A stretch of DNA of 58,654 nucleotides, taken from the NCBI GenBank assembly GCA_029006735.1, contig JAQXGN010000005.1, positions 1 through 58,654 on the forward strand, given 5' to 3'. The notes beneath the pieces were generated by a model that saw only the letters and a list, made by a program, of their open reading frames with translations, was not told the DNA's origin and did not search any database. The DNA is from Caryophanales bacterium (GTDB taxonomy: Bacteria > Bacillota_I > Bacilli_A > RFN20 > CAG-449). This document shows positions 35,696 through 44,066 of the stretch, piece after piece. A program made the position numbers and the translations under genes. Position 1 is the stretch's first letter. The number at the start of each line of letters is the position of its first letter.

Positions 35696-35869
35696 TTAAT
35701 TCCATGTAAATTTCCATCCACCTGGGAGAGTTGTACTTCCTTTTTCCGAAGTAAATAATTTATAAACTATTACTGCAACTATCGATGCTGCAAGAACCGC
35801 CATAACCGCAGCCAAAGTAACTGCACCTCCACTAATTGAATCTAATTCTTCATCATTTAAAACTCGCAT
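35696..35869 (-). CDS. Double-glycine-leader peptide precursor, bacteriocin- or pheromone-like
   Basis: A 57-codon gene just upstream of radC. The product starts MRVLNDEELDSISGG, a textbook double-glycine leader (L..EEL..I.GG) as cut by C39-peptidase ABC exporters. The 42-residue mature part opens AVTLAAVMAVLAASIVAVIV, one hydrophobic and Ala/Val-rich helix, and ends with a basic, aromatic tail containing PGGWKFTWN. An AGGAGG sits 8 nt before the ATG. Length, leader and hydrophobic core fit class II bacteriocins or secreted signals. No second peptide, immunity gene or C39 exporter is seen beside it. The Shine-Dalgarno is inside a hairpin (see 35870). Confidence 0.72.
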   Translation of the reverse strand: MRVLNDEELDSISGGAVTLAAVMAVLAASIVAVIVYKLFTSEKGSTTLPGGWKFTWN

Positions 35870-35904
35870 AAAAAATTCCTCCTATTATTTAATAACGGAG
35901 GAAT
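35870..35904 (-). promoter_or_regulatory. Hairpin that is both terminator-like and covers the peptide ribosome site
   Basis: On the minus strand ATTCCTCC (35897-35904) pairs with GGAGGAAT (35875-35882) in 8 perfect bp around an AT-rich loop that can itself pair (TTAT/ATAA). Five T follow directly. The 3' arm is the Shine-Dalgarno of the peptide gene 35696-35869. It may end the transcript of the upstream membrane protein gene and block translation of the peptide in any read-through transcript. Confidence 0.6.
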
Positions 35905-35916
35905 AATTCTTTATGT

Positions 35917-36789
35917 CTAATTTTTTTTGCTTTTTAAGAAATATTTTATTAAGGAAGTTAAACTGACACTAACTAAAATAAGTGGAATCAATGAAATAGT
36001 AAGAGGGATAGAAGTAATTCGATCAAATCCATAGAAAGGAGATAATAGTTTCATAAATGGAGTTGCATATTCACCAAATAACATTACTAAGATATAGACA
36101 TTTGACAAAATTGTAATGACAATTGAAATTAAAGAAGCAATCAACCAAATATTCTTTTTATGCAATTCATTTTTACTCATTTTATATAAACTAAAGCAAA
36201 TAAGCATTGAAATACCCACAATATTTAACAAATGAACTGGTAAAAGAACAAGGAAATTATTAAAATCACCATTAATTAATGTATTTATTGTACTACCTAA
36301 TCGATCAAAAGCTATAAAGACAAAAATGTATAGTCCCGCTTGAAATAATACATATTTTCCATTAAATGAAAACTTAGGTAATTTCTTGATTTTTATTAAA
36401 TTTAAAATACCAAGAACTAATCCAACTGCATCTATCACAATATAGTTAAATGGATATAAAGGGGTCGGCCCATAGCCAAAATTAAATATTTGAATACATT
36501 GAATAATCATAAATACTAAAGAAAGCAAGGAACAAATTGTTAAATATATTCCATTGGAAAAATGAAATTTATCTTCATCTTGTCTTTCTTTAAATAAATA
36601 GAAATAGCCATAAACAACTAATGAAGGTAATAAGAACATATTAAATGTAATACCCAGCATTGGGACTACTAAAGTTCCTTGTTTTGATAATAATGTCAAA
36701 AATCCTTGGAAACTATAGAAAGTTAAATATGCAAAATATAAAGAGATTAATGAAAAAATAATAACCAATAATATTTTTTTATTTTTCAT
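35917..36789 (-). CDS. Hypothetical polytopic membrane protein
   Basis: I do not recognise this 290-residue protein. It has seven or eight hydrophobic helices with short loops and a basic C-terminus (KYFLKSKKN). The start at 36789 (MKNKKILLVIIFSL) is set by GAGGAGG 8 nt upstream, which lies in the last codons of the phosphoesterase gene; the stop and start overlap region implies an operon with that gene. No protease, transporter or immunity motif is visible. Confidence 0.75.
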   Translation of the reverse strand: MKNKKILLVIIFSLISLYFAYLTFYSFQGFLTLLSKQGTLVVPMLGITFNMFLLPSLVVYGYFYLFKERQDEDKFHFSNGIYLTICSLLSLVFMIIQCIQIFNFGYGPTPLYPFNYIVIDAVGLVLGILNLIKIKKLPKFSFNGKYVLFQAGLYIFVFIAFDRLGSTINTLINGDFNNFLVLLPVHLLNIVGISMLICFSLYKMSKNELHKKNIWLIASLISIVITILSNVYILVMLFGEYATPFMKLLSPFYGFDRITSIPLTISLIPLILVSVSLTSLIKYFLKSKKN

Positions 36790-36790
36790 A

Positions 36791-37795
36791 TTATTTAACC
36801 TCCTCATAGGAATGAATCAATACTTCCGATTTCCAAGAAGATTGACTTTCAATAGTCGTTAATCGACATCCCAACATATCATCGTCATGATACATATTAT
36901 CCGTTGATTTTGCTCCATAAGCAAAAGCGATTCCATCTTTATTTGTAATTAAATAATTATTGATATGTTCATGTCCTACAAAGATCGCTTTTGTGGAATT
37001 ATATTCTTTAATAGTATCGTAAAAATGAGAATTATAAATAGGTGGACATTCATCTTCTCGATTTATTCCTGAGAAAGGTAATTCATCATTACGTAATTGA
37101 TCTCCTGCTTCAGAGAATTCTGGTAATGGAATATGTTGATAGATAAAAGAAGGAATCGTACTATCTTCACCAATAGTCCAACTAGGATTCTTCAATTTAT
37201 TAACATAAGTTACCCCTTCTTTATAAAAATCAATTTGATCCTGATGAATGTAATCATAACCAATTGTTCCATGTTTATAAGTATAAGTATTACTATCTAA
37301 AACATATAATTGATATACAACATTACCATCATCATCTTTTAAATTGATAATATTATTTGATAAACCTGTTAAATCATCATGATAAAAATGAAATAATGAA
37401 TTAGATAAAGAGGCAATATATTTACTCATCCATTCATAATCTGCGTATACTTGTTCATCATGGTTACCAAAAGCAACTGTAAAAGGAATATTAAATGAAT
37501 TAAATTTATTAAGAACTCTTTTTACAGTATTTTTACTCGCGAAAGTAAACATATCACCAGTAATAACAATTAGATCAGGATTTGCATCATTAACTAATAT
37601 ATCGAAAAATTTAAAATCTTCTTCTAAATCATCATAGTTAGAAAAATGTAAATCAGATAATTGCATAATCTTAAAATTATCTTTAAAAGATAAATCAAAC
37701 ATATATTCCTCTACATTATGATGAGTTCCTTGTAATGAACAAGAACTACATAGTAATGATAATGTAAGAAATAGAAATATTTTTTTAGACTTCAT
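36791..37795 (-). CDS. Metallophosphoesterase lipoprotein, calcineurin-like
   Basis: A 334-residue extracellular enzyme. A signal peptide with CSSC (likely lipid on C19) is followed by the phosphoesterase motifs in order: SDLHFSN (D48, H50), VITGDMF (about 78-84), FGNHDE (109-114), YQHIPLPE and VGHEHINNY. These ligate a di-metal centre. The substrate is unknown; similar secreted enzymes act on phosphodiesters or phosphomonoesters. A second, more distant lipoprotein of the same superfamily is encoded at 42770. It is coupled to the following membrane protein. Confidence 0.87.
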   Translation of the reverse strand: MKSKKIFLFLTLSLLCSSCSLQGTHHNVEEYMFDLSFKDNFKIMQLSDLHFSNYDDLEEDFKFFDILVNDANPDLIVITGDMFTFASKNTVKRVLNKFNSFNIPFTVAFGNHDEQVYADYEWMSKYIASLSNSLFHFYHDDLTGLSNNIINLKDDDGNVVYQLYVLDSNTYTYKHGTIGYDYIHQDQIDFYKEGVTYVNKLKNPSWTIGEDSTIPSFIYQHIPLPEFSEAGDQLRNDELPFSGINREDECPPIYNSHFYDTIKEYNSTKAIFVGHEHINNYLITNKDGIAFAYGAKSTDNMYHDDDMLGCRLTTIESQSSWKSEVLIHSYEEVK

Positions 37796-37875
37796 AAACT
37801 ACCTTCTCTTTCTAAAATAATTATATATTATTTATGTTTTCTTTAAAACCTAGAAATAGAAAAAGATGTCATATA

Positions 37876-37899
37876 AAAAGAGCTTCAAAAATGAAGCTC
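37876..37899 (-). terminator. Rho-independent terminator of valS
   Basis: On the minus strand GAGCTTC-ATTTTT-GAAGCTC (7-bp stem) is followed by a T-run, six bases after the valS stop. Confidence 0.8.
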
Positions 37900-37904
37900 A
37901 TATT

Positions 37905-40499
37905 TTACTTAAGTAGATTATTTCTTTTATCCAAATAAGTATTTAATTCATTTTGATATTTTTCTAATTTAGTTTTTTCTAAATCAATCTTACTTTGAGG
38001 TGCTTTTTGAATGAAATTTTGGTTAGATAACATACTTGAAGAACGAGCGACTTCTTTTTCTAATCGAGCAATCTCTTGATTAATCTTATTTAATAATTCA
38101 TCTTTATCGATATTGTCGATAATCGCCATTTGAACATACGTATAAATAGATAAATTTCCTTCAATCTTATCAACTATTTTAATATCTTTAGCAAAACCAA
38201 ATCTTCTTAGATAACGATCAAAAAATGAAGCGTTAAATAATGGTGAAGTTGGTAATAACATAATATCAACATTTGCATTAGGTGCAAGATTATTATCAAC
38301 TTTATATGCTCGAATATCTTTAATTGCTTTAATTAGATCTTCAACGATTAAACAGTCTGATTCATAAATATATTTTTCATTGACTTCTGGATAAGAGTCT
38401 AACATGATTGATTCCTTATGGCCTGGTAAATTAAGATAGATTTCTTCAGCAATAAAAGGAGTATATGGATAAATCATCATGATAATATCTTTTAATACTT
38501 TGATTAATACTGCTTTAGTATTTCTAGCTAATTCTTTATCTTCCCCATTTAATTTAACTTTACATAATTCAACATACCAAGATGTAAAATCATCATAAAC
38601 GAAATTATATAAATGAGTAGAAGCGTTAGAAAAATCATATTTTTCCATATTAACTGTGACATTATTAATTGTTTTTTGAAGTTTAGTTAATATGTATTTA
38701 TCAATCGAATCAAGTTTAGTTTCATCAATAGTAATATCTACATCATCCTCATTAAGATTTAATAAAATGAAACGAGAAGCATTCCATATTTTATTCAAAT
38801 AATTAGATGCAGCTTGAATCTTTTCTTCCGAATATCTTGTATCAAGACCTGGTGAAGTAGATGTTGTTAAGAAATATCTTAAAGCGTCTACACCATACTT
38901 ATCAATGACATCAATTGGATCAACACCATTGCCTAAAGATTTAGACATTTTTCTACCTTGAGAGTCACGAATCAATCCATGAATTAAACACTTTTCAAAT
39001 GGACGTTGCCCCATAAACTCTAACCCTTGGAAAATCATTCTAGATACCCAGAAGAAGATAATATCATAAGCAGTTACCATAATATCTAATGGGAAATAAC
39101 GTTTTAAATCATCTGTATTATCTGGCCAACCTAAAGTTGAGAAAGTCCATAAAGCACTAGAAAACCAAGTATCAAGAACATCTTCATCTTGAACATAATT
39201 TTCCATGTCTTTTGGTGGATCCATTGAGACAACTACTTCTCCAGTTTCTTTATGATAATAAGCAGGAATTCGATGTCCCCACCATAATTGACGTGAAATA
39301 CACCAATCATCTGTACCTGTCATCCAATTAGTAAAGATTTTATTAAATCTTTCAGGAATAAATTCAACTGGTTGATCACTTTCTTGTAAAGATAAAGAAT
39401 TCTTTGATAATTTATCCATTTTAACAAACCACTGTTTAGATAAATATGGTTCAACAACAGCATGTGATCTTTCTGAATGGCCTACTTGGTGAACGATTTG
39501 TTCAATTTTAATTAAACAACCATTTTCTTCAATATCTTTTACTAAATTCTTACGGCATTCAAAACGATCTTGACCAACATATTTCCCTGCTAATTCATTC
39601 ATATGAGCTGTTTCATCCATACAAACTGGATGTGGGAACCCATATTTTTGTCCAATAATAAAGTCATTTGGATCATGCGCAGGTGTACATTTCATCGCCC
39701 CTGTACCAAAATCAATATCAACATATGAATCTGTAATAATTGGTAATAAATCACCATTCGCTGGGTTAATTACCTTTTTACCAACGACATCTTTATATCT
39801 TTCATCTTTAGGATTAACAACAACACAAACATCACCAAACATTGTTTCTGGTCTTGTAGTTGCAATTGTCAAATAACGATCTTCCCCTTCTAAATAATAT
39901 TTAAAATAATAGAATTCACCTGGATCATCTTGATAAATAACTTCAATATTCGATAGAGCAGTTTTAAATTCTGGATCCCAGTTAATAATTCTTTCTCCTT
40001 TATAAATATATCCTTTATTATATAAATCAACAAATACTTTTCTTACTGCTTTATTTAAACCTTCATCAAGAGTAAATCTCTCTTTTGAATAAGATAAACT
40101 TAATCCCATTTTAGCCCATTGAGAATGAATGAATTCAGCATACTCTTTTTTCCAAGACCATGCTTTTTCTAAAAATTTTTCTCTACCTAAATCATAACGA
40201 GAAATACCTTCTTTTCTTAGTCTTTCTTCAACTTTAGCTTGAGTTGCAATTCCGGCATGATCCATACCTGGAAGCCATAAAACATCAAATCCTTTTGCTC
40301 TTTTATATCTTGCGATTATATCTTGCACAGTTGTATTCCAAGAATGACCTAAATGCAATTTACCAGTAACATTTGGTGGAGGTATAACCATAGAAAACTT
40401 TACCTTATTTAAATCTCCTGGTTCAAAGTAACCTTTTTGTTTCCAATTTTCATACTTATTAGCTTCGATCAATTTTGGATCATATCTTTTATCAAGCAT
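37905..40499 (-). CDS. valS: Valine--tRNA ligase
   Basis: Class Ia synthetase of 864 residues with normal domain order. The HIGH motif is PPPNVTGKLHLGHSW (about 40-54), the editing domain lies at about 150-350 with TTRPETMFGD and GTGAMKCTPAHDPNDF, KMSKS is GRKMSKSLGNG near residue 520, and the anticodon-binding and C-terminal coiled-coil domain (NKINQEIARLEKEVARSSSML) closes the protein. It is preceded by a T-box leader and AAGGAG. Confidence 0.97.
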   Translation of the reverse strand: MLDKRYDPKLIEANKYENWKQKGYFEPGDLNKVKFSMVIPPPNVTGKLHLGHSWNTTVQDIIARYKRAKGFDVLWLPGMDHAGIATQAKVEERLRKEGISRYDLGREKFLEKAWSWKKEYAEFIHSQWAKMGLSLSYSKERFTLDEGLNKAVRKVFVDLYNKGYIYKGERIINWDPEFKTALSNIEVIYQDDPGEFYYFKYYLEGEDRYLTIATTRPETMFGDVCVVVNPKDERYKDVVGKKVINPANGDLLPIITDSYVDIDFGTGAMKCTPAHDPNDFIIGQKYGFPHPVCMDETAHMNELAGKYVGQDRFECRKNLVKDIEENGCLIKIEQIVHQVGHSERSHAVVEPYLSKQWFVKMDKLSKNSLSLQESDQPVEFIPERFNKIFTNWMTGTDDWCISRQLWWGHRIPAYYHKETGEVVVSMDPPKDMENYVQDEDVLDTWFSSALWTFSTLGWPDNTDDLKRYFPLDIMVTAYDIIFFWVSRMIFQGLEFMGQRPFEKCLIHGLIRDSQGRKMSKSLGNGVDPIDVIDKYGVDALRYFLTTSTSPGLDTRYSEEKIQAASNYLNKIWNASRFILLNLNEDDVDITIDETKLDSIDKYILTKLQKTINNVTVNMEKYDFSNASTHLYNFVYDDFTSWYVELCKVKLNGEDKELARNTKAVLIKVLKDIIMMIYPYTPFIAEEIYLNLPGHKESIMLDSYPEVNEKYIYESDCLIVEDLIKAIKDIRAYKVDNNLAPNANVDIMLLPTSPLFNASFFDRYLRRFGFAKDIKIVDKIEGNLSIYTYVQMAIIDNIDKDELLNKINQEIARLEKEVARSSSMLSNQNFIQKAPQSKIDLEKTKLEKYQNELNTYLDKRNNLLK

Positions 40500-40514
40500 A
40501 CTATTTCTCCTTTC

Positions 40515-40729
40515 AATAAAAAAAACGTCCTAATAAGGACGTCAATAAACGTGGTACCACCTTAATTTAGAAATATTTAATTTCCCTCATTAATAAAATC
40601 TTAACGCGATTAACGGAAGAATTACCTTCATACTCCTAAGCGACAATTTTCTAACTAGAAATTCTTTTTCACCAACCAAGAACTCTCTTATTCATCATTA
40701 GAAAAACTTCTTATTCAACGTACGTTGTT
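40515..40729 (-). ncRNA. T-box leader controlling valS
   Basis: The minus-strand leader contains the conserved T-box sequence AAGGTGGTACCACG (about 40549-40562) and a terminator hairpin GACGTCC-TTATT-GGACGTTTTTTTT (about 40519-40543). Stem I sequences with a terminal loop motif (GGTTGGTGAAAAAGA) lie near 40670. Uncharged tRNA-Val should pair with the T-box and prevent the terminator. Val triplets GTA and GTC occur in the Stem I region (about 40625-40645); I cannot decide which is the specifier. Confidence 0.88.
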
Positions 40730-40758
40730 ATTATCTTAAATTTATTGAAGTATGTCAA
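40730..40758 (-). promoter_or_regulatory. Sigma-A promoter of valS
   Basis: On the minus strand TTGACA (40753-40758, perfect -35), 17 nt, GATAAT (40730-40735). The start would lie at the head of the T-box leader. Confidence 0.75.
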
Positions 40759-40799
40759 TAATATGTTCACCACTTATTATAAAAAACATAGAATAAAAT

Positions 40800-40988
40800 A
40801 TGAAAGACATCATAAATAAAGTAAAAATTAATCTCCCAAAAATCAAAAAATATCTCTTTAATTCTTTACCTGTACTATTAATATATCAAGCTATATTATT
40901 TCTTCTTGATCATACAATAGTAAATACTATATTTTTATTCGTCCTTGTAATAACATATGTCATAATTACTCTAACGAAGAAAGTTTAG
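40800..40988 (+). CDS. Possible small two-helix membrane protein
   Basis: A plus-strand frame of 62 codons beginning MKDIINKVKINLPKIKKYLF with two hydrophobic stretches (about 18-37 and 42-58) and a basic end. The pattern is protein-like, but no Shine-Dalgarno precedes the ATG and the last 22 bases overlap the convergent ysxE gene. AT-rich DNA gives such frames by chance. Confidence 0.28.
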   Translation: MKDIINKVKINLPKIKKYLFNSLPVLLIYQAILFLLDHTIVNTIFLFVLVITYVIITLTKKV

Positions 40989-41880
40989 TTGATATTTCTT
41001 CACTCATTTTTATTAAAGACAACGTTTTAAAAGTATTCTCTATATCAACAAGATTATTTTCTGAACGATTGATTTTAGGAATAAATAAGTATGCAAGAAG
41101 CCAATGAATTTCATATTTTTCTAATTGGTGAATATTTAAATATTCATCAATGATAAAAGATAAATCCATTTTGTCATCATAAATAGAATTAAACAAACTT
41201 AATAAATCATATATTGATGGAGCAAGAGACATCTTATCTAAGGAGATAATCTTTTCTTGTTTAACTAAAATATGATCATAAGAAAAGTTTTGATAAGTTA
41301 ATGACAAATGAATATTTTTACTATTATTCCAGGATTCTTCTAATAAAGATACATTTCGATCTGCTTCTTTAATTGCATTATAAATAAAAGAATAATTCAT
41401 CAAAAAATACCAATCTGCAGGCGAATGATATACTTCATGCTCAATCCGTTCTACACGAGAAAATATTTCTTGTTTTGCTAAAGAAATCTGGTTATCTAAA
41501 AATTCAATTGTCTCTTTTAAATATCCATCACTAGCCTTTATAGGATAAGAAGAAGATTGATGTAATCGACCGATACTTTTAATAAAAAATGATATTCTAA
41601 TATCTTTTGCCAATAAATCTTCATCAGAAAAATATTCACTTAATGAATAATATTCATTATTTATCTTTTCTAAATAATGGTTTTTTAAACTCAATAAGGG
41701 TAATAAAAACTCATTTTCATGAATTAGATTTAAACGAATATAAATGTTTTCCAATTGATTTGAATCATGTTTTTTTAATAAATAATCTTGGTTTTTAGTT
41801 GATATTATCCATGTTTTATCACTATTCTTTTTTATTGATTCAATAGAAATATTATATAATAAAGCTAAATCATCCTTCAT
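40966..41880 (-). CDS. ysxE: YsxE/CotS-family kinase-like spore coat protein, active-site residues lost
   Basis: A protein of about 304 residues with the layout of the APH/CotS kinase-like fold. The N-lobe has WIISTKNQDYLLKKHD (possible Lys); the place of the catalytic loop HGDLxxxN reads TYQNFSYDHIL, so the catalytic Asp is Asn and the metal-binding Asn is His; the later metal-site Asp survives in IISLDKM. In B. subtilis ysxE lies with spoVID and its product belongs to the CotS group. Here it follows spoVID with a small overlap, which supports the name. A TTG at 41895 is an alternative start. Probably a pseudokinase. Confidence 0.75.
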   Translation of the reverse strand: MKDDLALLYNISIESIKKNSDKTWIISTKNQDYLLKKHDSNQLENIYIRLNLIHENEFLLPLLSLKNHYLEKINNEYYSLSEYFSDEDLLAKDIRISFFIKSIGRLHQSSSYPIKASDGYLKETIEFLDNQISLAKQEIFSRVERIEHEVYHSPADWYFLMNYSFIYNAIKEADRNVSLLEESWNNSKNIHLSLTYQNFSYDHILVKQEKIISLDKMSLAPSIYDLLSLFNSIYDDKMDLSFIIDEYLNIHQLEKYEIHWLLAYLFIPKINRSENNLVDIENTFKTLSLIKMSEEISTKLSSLE

Positions 41881-42703
41881 TTTTTCTAACTTCAACTAAA
41901 GTACCTTCTTTAATTTGTTTGTTTTGATTATATCGATCAAACTCTTTTTCATCCATATTAAATTTATCTAAGATGGATTGTTTTGAATCATTACTCGTAA
42001 CTCGATAAAAAAAGAAAGATTTAATAAATGTATCTTTAACTAATGACTCATATTTATTTTTATCTAAATTATTCTCTTCTTCCATAATTTCTTCATTTAC
42101 TTTATTTATTTGAAGAGGTTCTTCTTTTATTATTTCATTATTCCCATCTAATTCAATATCGATATAATCATTATCTTTAATACTAGATTCTTCATTTTCT
42201 TCACTTTCTTCTACTATCTTATTGTCTAGTGAAGAAAAAACTTCTACATCATTATTCTTCATAAGTTCTTCAATTTGCTTATAATACTCTTTATCAAGTA
42301 CTTCTTCACTAATATCGTTACTTAAAATAAGATTATTATCATCATCCATATATTTATCTAAATCATCTTCTTTGATAAGACGTTCTTCTTCTTTTAATGA
42401 AATAATTAAAGTAAATGAGATAACATTTTCCTTTATTTCATATTGAAAATTATCACTTTCAATTTGTAGAGAAGCTACATTATCACACTCAACACTTGGA
42501 ATAATAATATCGACATTAAAATAATCATTATATGATTCTTCATTTAAAGAATATACTATTGTTCCTTTTAACAATACTTTTCCAACAATATGTAAATCAT
42601 TATTATTTATTTCACTATCAAAATGATCTTCTAAAACAACATCCTTAAATGAAACAATCTTTTCTTTCCCTACATATTTCTTTTTTAAAATCAATGGTCG
42701 CAT
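41870..42703 (-). CDS. spoVID: SpoVID-like spore coat assembly protein with LysM domain
   Basis: A 277-residue protein with three parts: an N-terminal beta-rich domain (about 1-105, SpoVID-type), a long acidic linker rich in Glu, Asn and Asp (about 106-225), and a C-terminal LysM module (about 231-272: FYRVTSNDSKQSILDKFNMDEKEFDRYN...EGTLVEV). SpoVID drives encasement of the forespore by coat proteins in B. subtilis. It is much shorter than that protein (575) because the linker is reduced. Position next to ysxE downstream of valS supports the name. AGGAGG precedes the ATG. Confidence 0.8.
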   Translation of the reverse strand: MRPLILKKKYVGKEKIVSFKDVVLEDHFDSEINNNDLHIVGKVLLKGTIVYSLNEESYNDYFNVDIIIPSVECDNVASLQIESDNFQYEIKENVISFTLIISLKEEERLIKEDDLDKYMDDDNNLILSNDISEEVLDKEYYKQIEELMKNNDVEVFSSLDNKIVEESEENEESSIKDNDYIDIELDGNNEIIKEEPLQINKVNEEIMEEENNLDKNKYESLVKDTFIKSFFFYRVTSNDSKQSILDKFNMDEKEFDRYNQNKQIKEGTLVEVRKNEG

Positions 42704-42737
42704 AAAATCCTCCTATATAAAAATATGTATAAAGGTA

Positions 42738-42762
42738 ATAAAAAAGACTTCATAATGAAGTC
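42738..42762 (-). terminator. Rho-independent terminator after the second phosphoesterase gene
   Basis: On the minus strand GACTTC-ATTAT-GAAGTC (42746-42762) is followed by six T. Confidence 0.8.
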
Positions 42763-42769
42763 AATTTAT

Positions 42770-44020
42770 TTAAGATATTACTAACTTATGATTATTTTTC
42801 TTAAATGAATCATAAATTGATTGAAAATATAGATTAGATGTCGTTTTTTTCAATAAAGAATATCCTTTTTCTTTCTTTAGTTCTTGATGTAAAAATAAGC
42901 TTCCATCAAAATAATAAGTATTTAATCTTGCAGCTAAATCCGTAATAAGTTGTTTATCTTTTTCATTTTTTGCTTCAAAATTAGCTTTAGATTGATACTT
43001 ATTTTTAAATAGATTAAATGAATAATTTCGATATGTATTATTACTATCTAAAGGAAAGTCAATAAAGAAAGAATCATATTGCATTCCTTTTTCTCCGATT
43101 TTAAATATTCCATAGCGATTTCCATAATCTAAGATAGAAGGTGAACATATATCATATATTCCTTCACTATAAGAAATATCTTGGATATGTAAATGACCAG
43201 AAAAATTAATTCTTACCCCATATTCTTTAAATAAAGATAATATTTCTAAGTTATTATCAAGTGTATATTGCGAAGTAAATTTTTCATTATGAGTAATAAG
43301 ACTATGATGAGTAAAACTAATAACTTTCATATTATGCTCTTTTGCATATTCTAAGTTTTCTTTTAACCAATTAATAGAAAATACTTGTCCTCCGACAAAA
43401 ACATAATCTAATTCATAATTAAAACGACTTAAAGTTGTATCAAGCATTAATAGCATTTCATAATTTTTCGTTATGTATGTATAGGAACTAGTTTCTTCAT
43501 CATAAGAAAACGCATTAGAATAACCAAATTCTTGATAAATCTCTTTAAATTCTTCAATAGTTGTATCTTTGACAATATTATATTCTTTAGTAGAATAATC
43601 TCTTGGATTAAGTGAATTTCTATCATGATTCCCTGGGATTATTAAAGGTTGAATTCCTAGATCTAAAAGTGTTTTTAATTTAGAAGCAATTTCTCGATGT
43701 GACTCATACGCACCATTATAAGATAAATCACCAGTTATAATAAAATAATCCGGTTTATTATTAGAAACAGTCATAATAAGTTGATCAAATAGTATATTAT
43801 TATAGTTCATTGTCCTACCATCAGATACAAATTTTTCATTATCATAATCTCGATTAGAATCTAAATATGAAGAAGCTAAATAATGTGTATCAGAAGCAAT
43901 ATAAATACAAGTATCTTCATCTTTAAATTCTAGATCTTCATAAGTTGGATAAGAATTAGAATTACTACAAGAAGAAACGAGTAATAAGGATATAATTAAT
44001 ATAAAAACTTTATAAAACAT
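42770..44020 (-). CDS. Metallophosphoesterase lipoprotein
   Basis: A 416-residue secreted enzyme. The signal peptide ends LLLVSSC (lipid on C18). Phosphoesterase motifs follow: SDTHYLAS (about 44-51), ITGDLSYNG, IPGNHDRN, SFTHHS and FSGHLHIQD. The C-terminal 100 residues (after FPLDSNN) form an extra helical region. It belongs to the same superfamily as the product at 36791 but is clearly different and longer. It stands alone between terminators, inserted between spoVID and engB where Bacillus has hem genes. Substrate unknown. Confidence 0.87.
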   Translation of the reverse strand: MFYKVFILIISLLLVSSCSNSNSYPTYEDLEFKDEDTCIYIASDTHYLASSYLDSNRDYDNEKFVSDGRTMNYNNILFDQLIMTVSNNKPDYFIITGDLSYNGAYESHREIASKLKTLLDLGIQPLIIPGNHDRNSLNPRDYSTKEYNIVKDTTIEEFKEIYQEFGYSNAFSYDEETSSYTYITKNYEMLLMLDTTLSRFNYELDYVFVGGQVFSINWLKENLEYAKEHNMKVISFTHHSLITHNEKFTSQYTLDNNLEILSLFKEYGVRINFSGHLHIQDISYSEGIYDICSPSILDYGNRYGIFKIGEKGMQYDSFFIDFPLDSNNTYRNYSFNLFKNKYQSKANFEAKNEKDKQLITDLAARLNTYYFDGSLFLHQELKKEKGYSLLKKTTSNLYFQSIYDSFKKNNHKLVIS

Positions 44021-44041
44021 TATTTTTCTCCCCCAATTTAT

Positions 44042-44063
44042 AAAAAAAGTGCACTAGGCACTT
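44042..44063 (-). terminator. Rho-independent terminator of lon-engB
   Basis: On the minus strand AAGTGC-CTAGT-GCACTT is followed by a T-run just after the engB stop. Confidence 0.8.
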
Positions 44064-44066
44064 TTA

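Noticed and set aside
40800-40988. Small plus-strand membrane frame treated as a firm gene
   Set aside because: Kept only as a low-confidence feature: no Shine-Dalgarno, convergent overlap with ysxE and high chance expectation in AT-rich DNA.
42703-42738. CATATTTT before spoVID as a SigE -10 box
   Set aside because: The -10 match is poor and no -35 lies at 14-15 nt; the interval is also mostly terminator.
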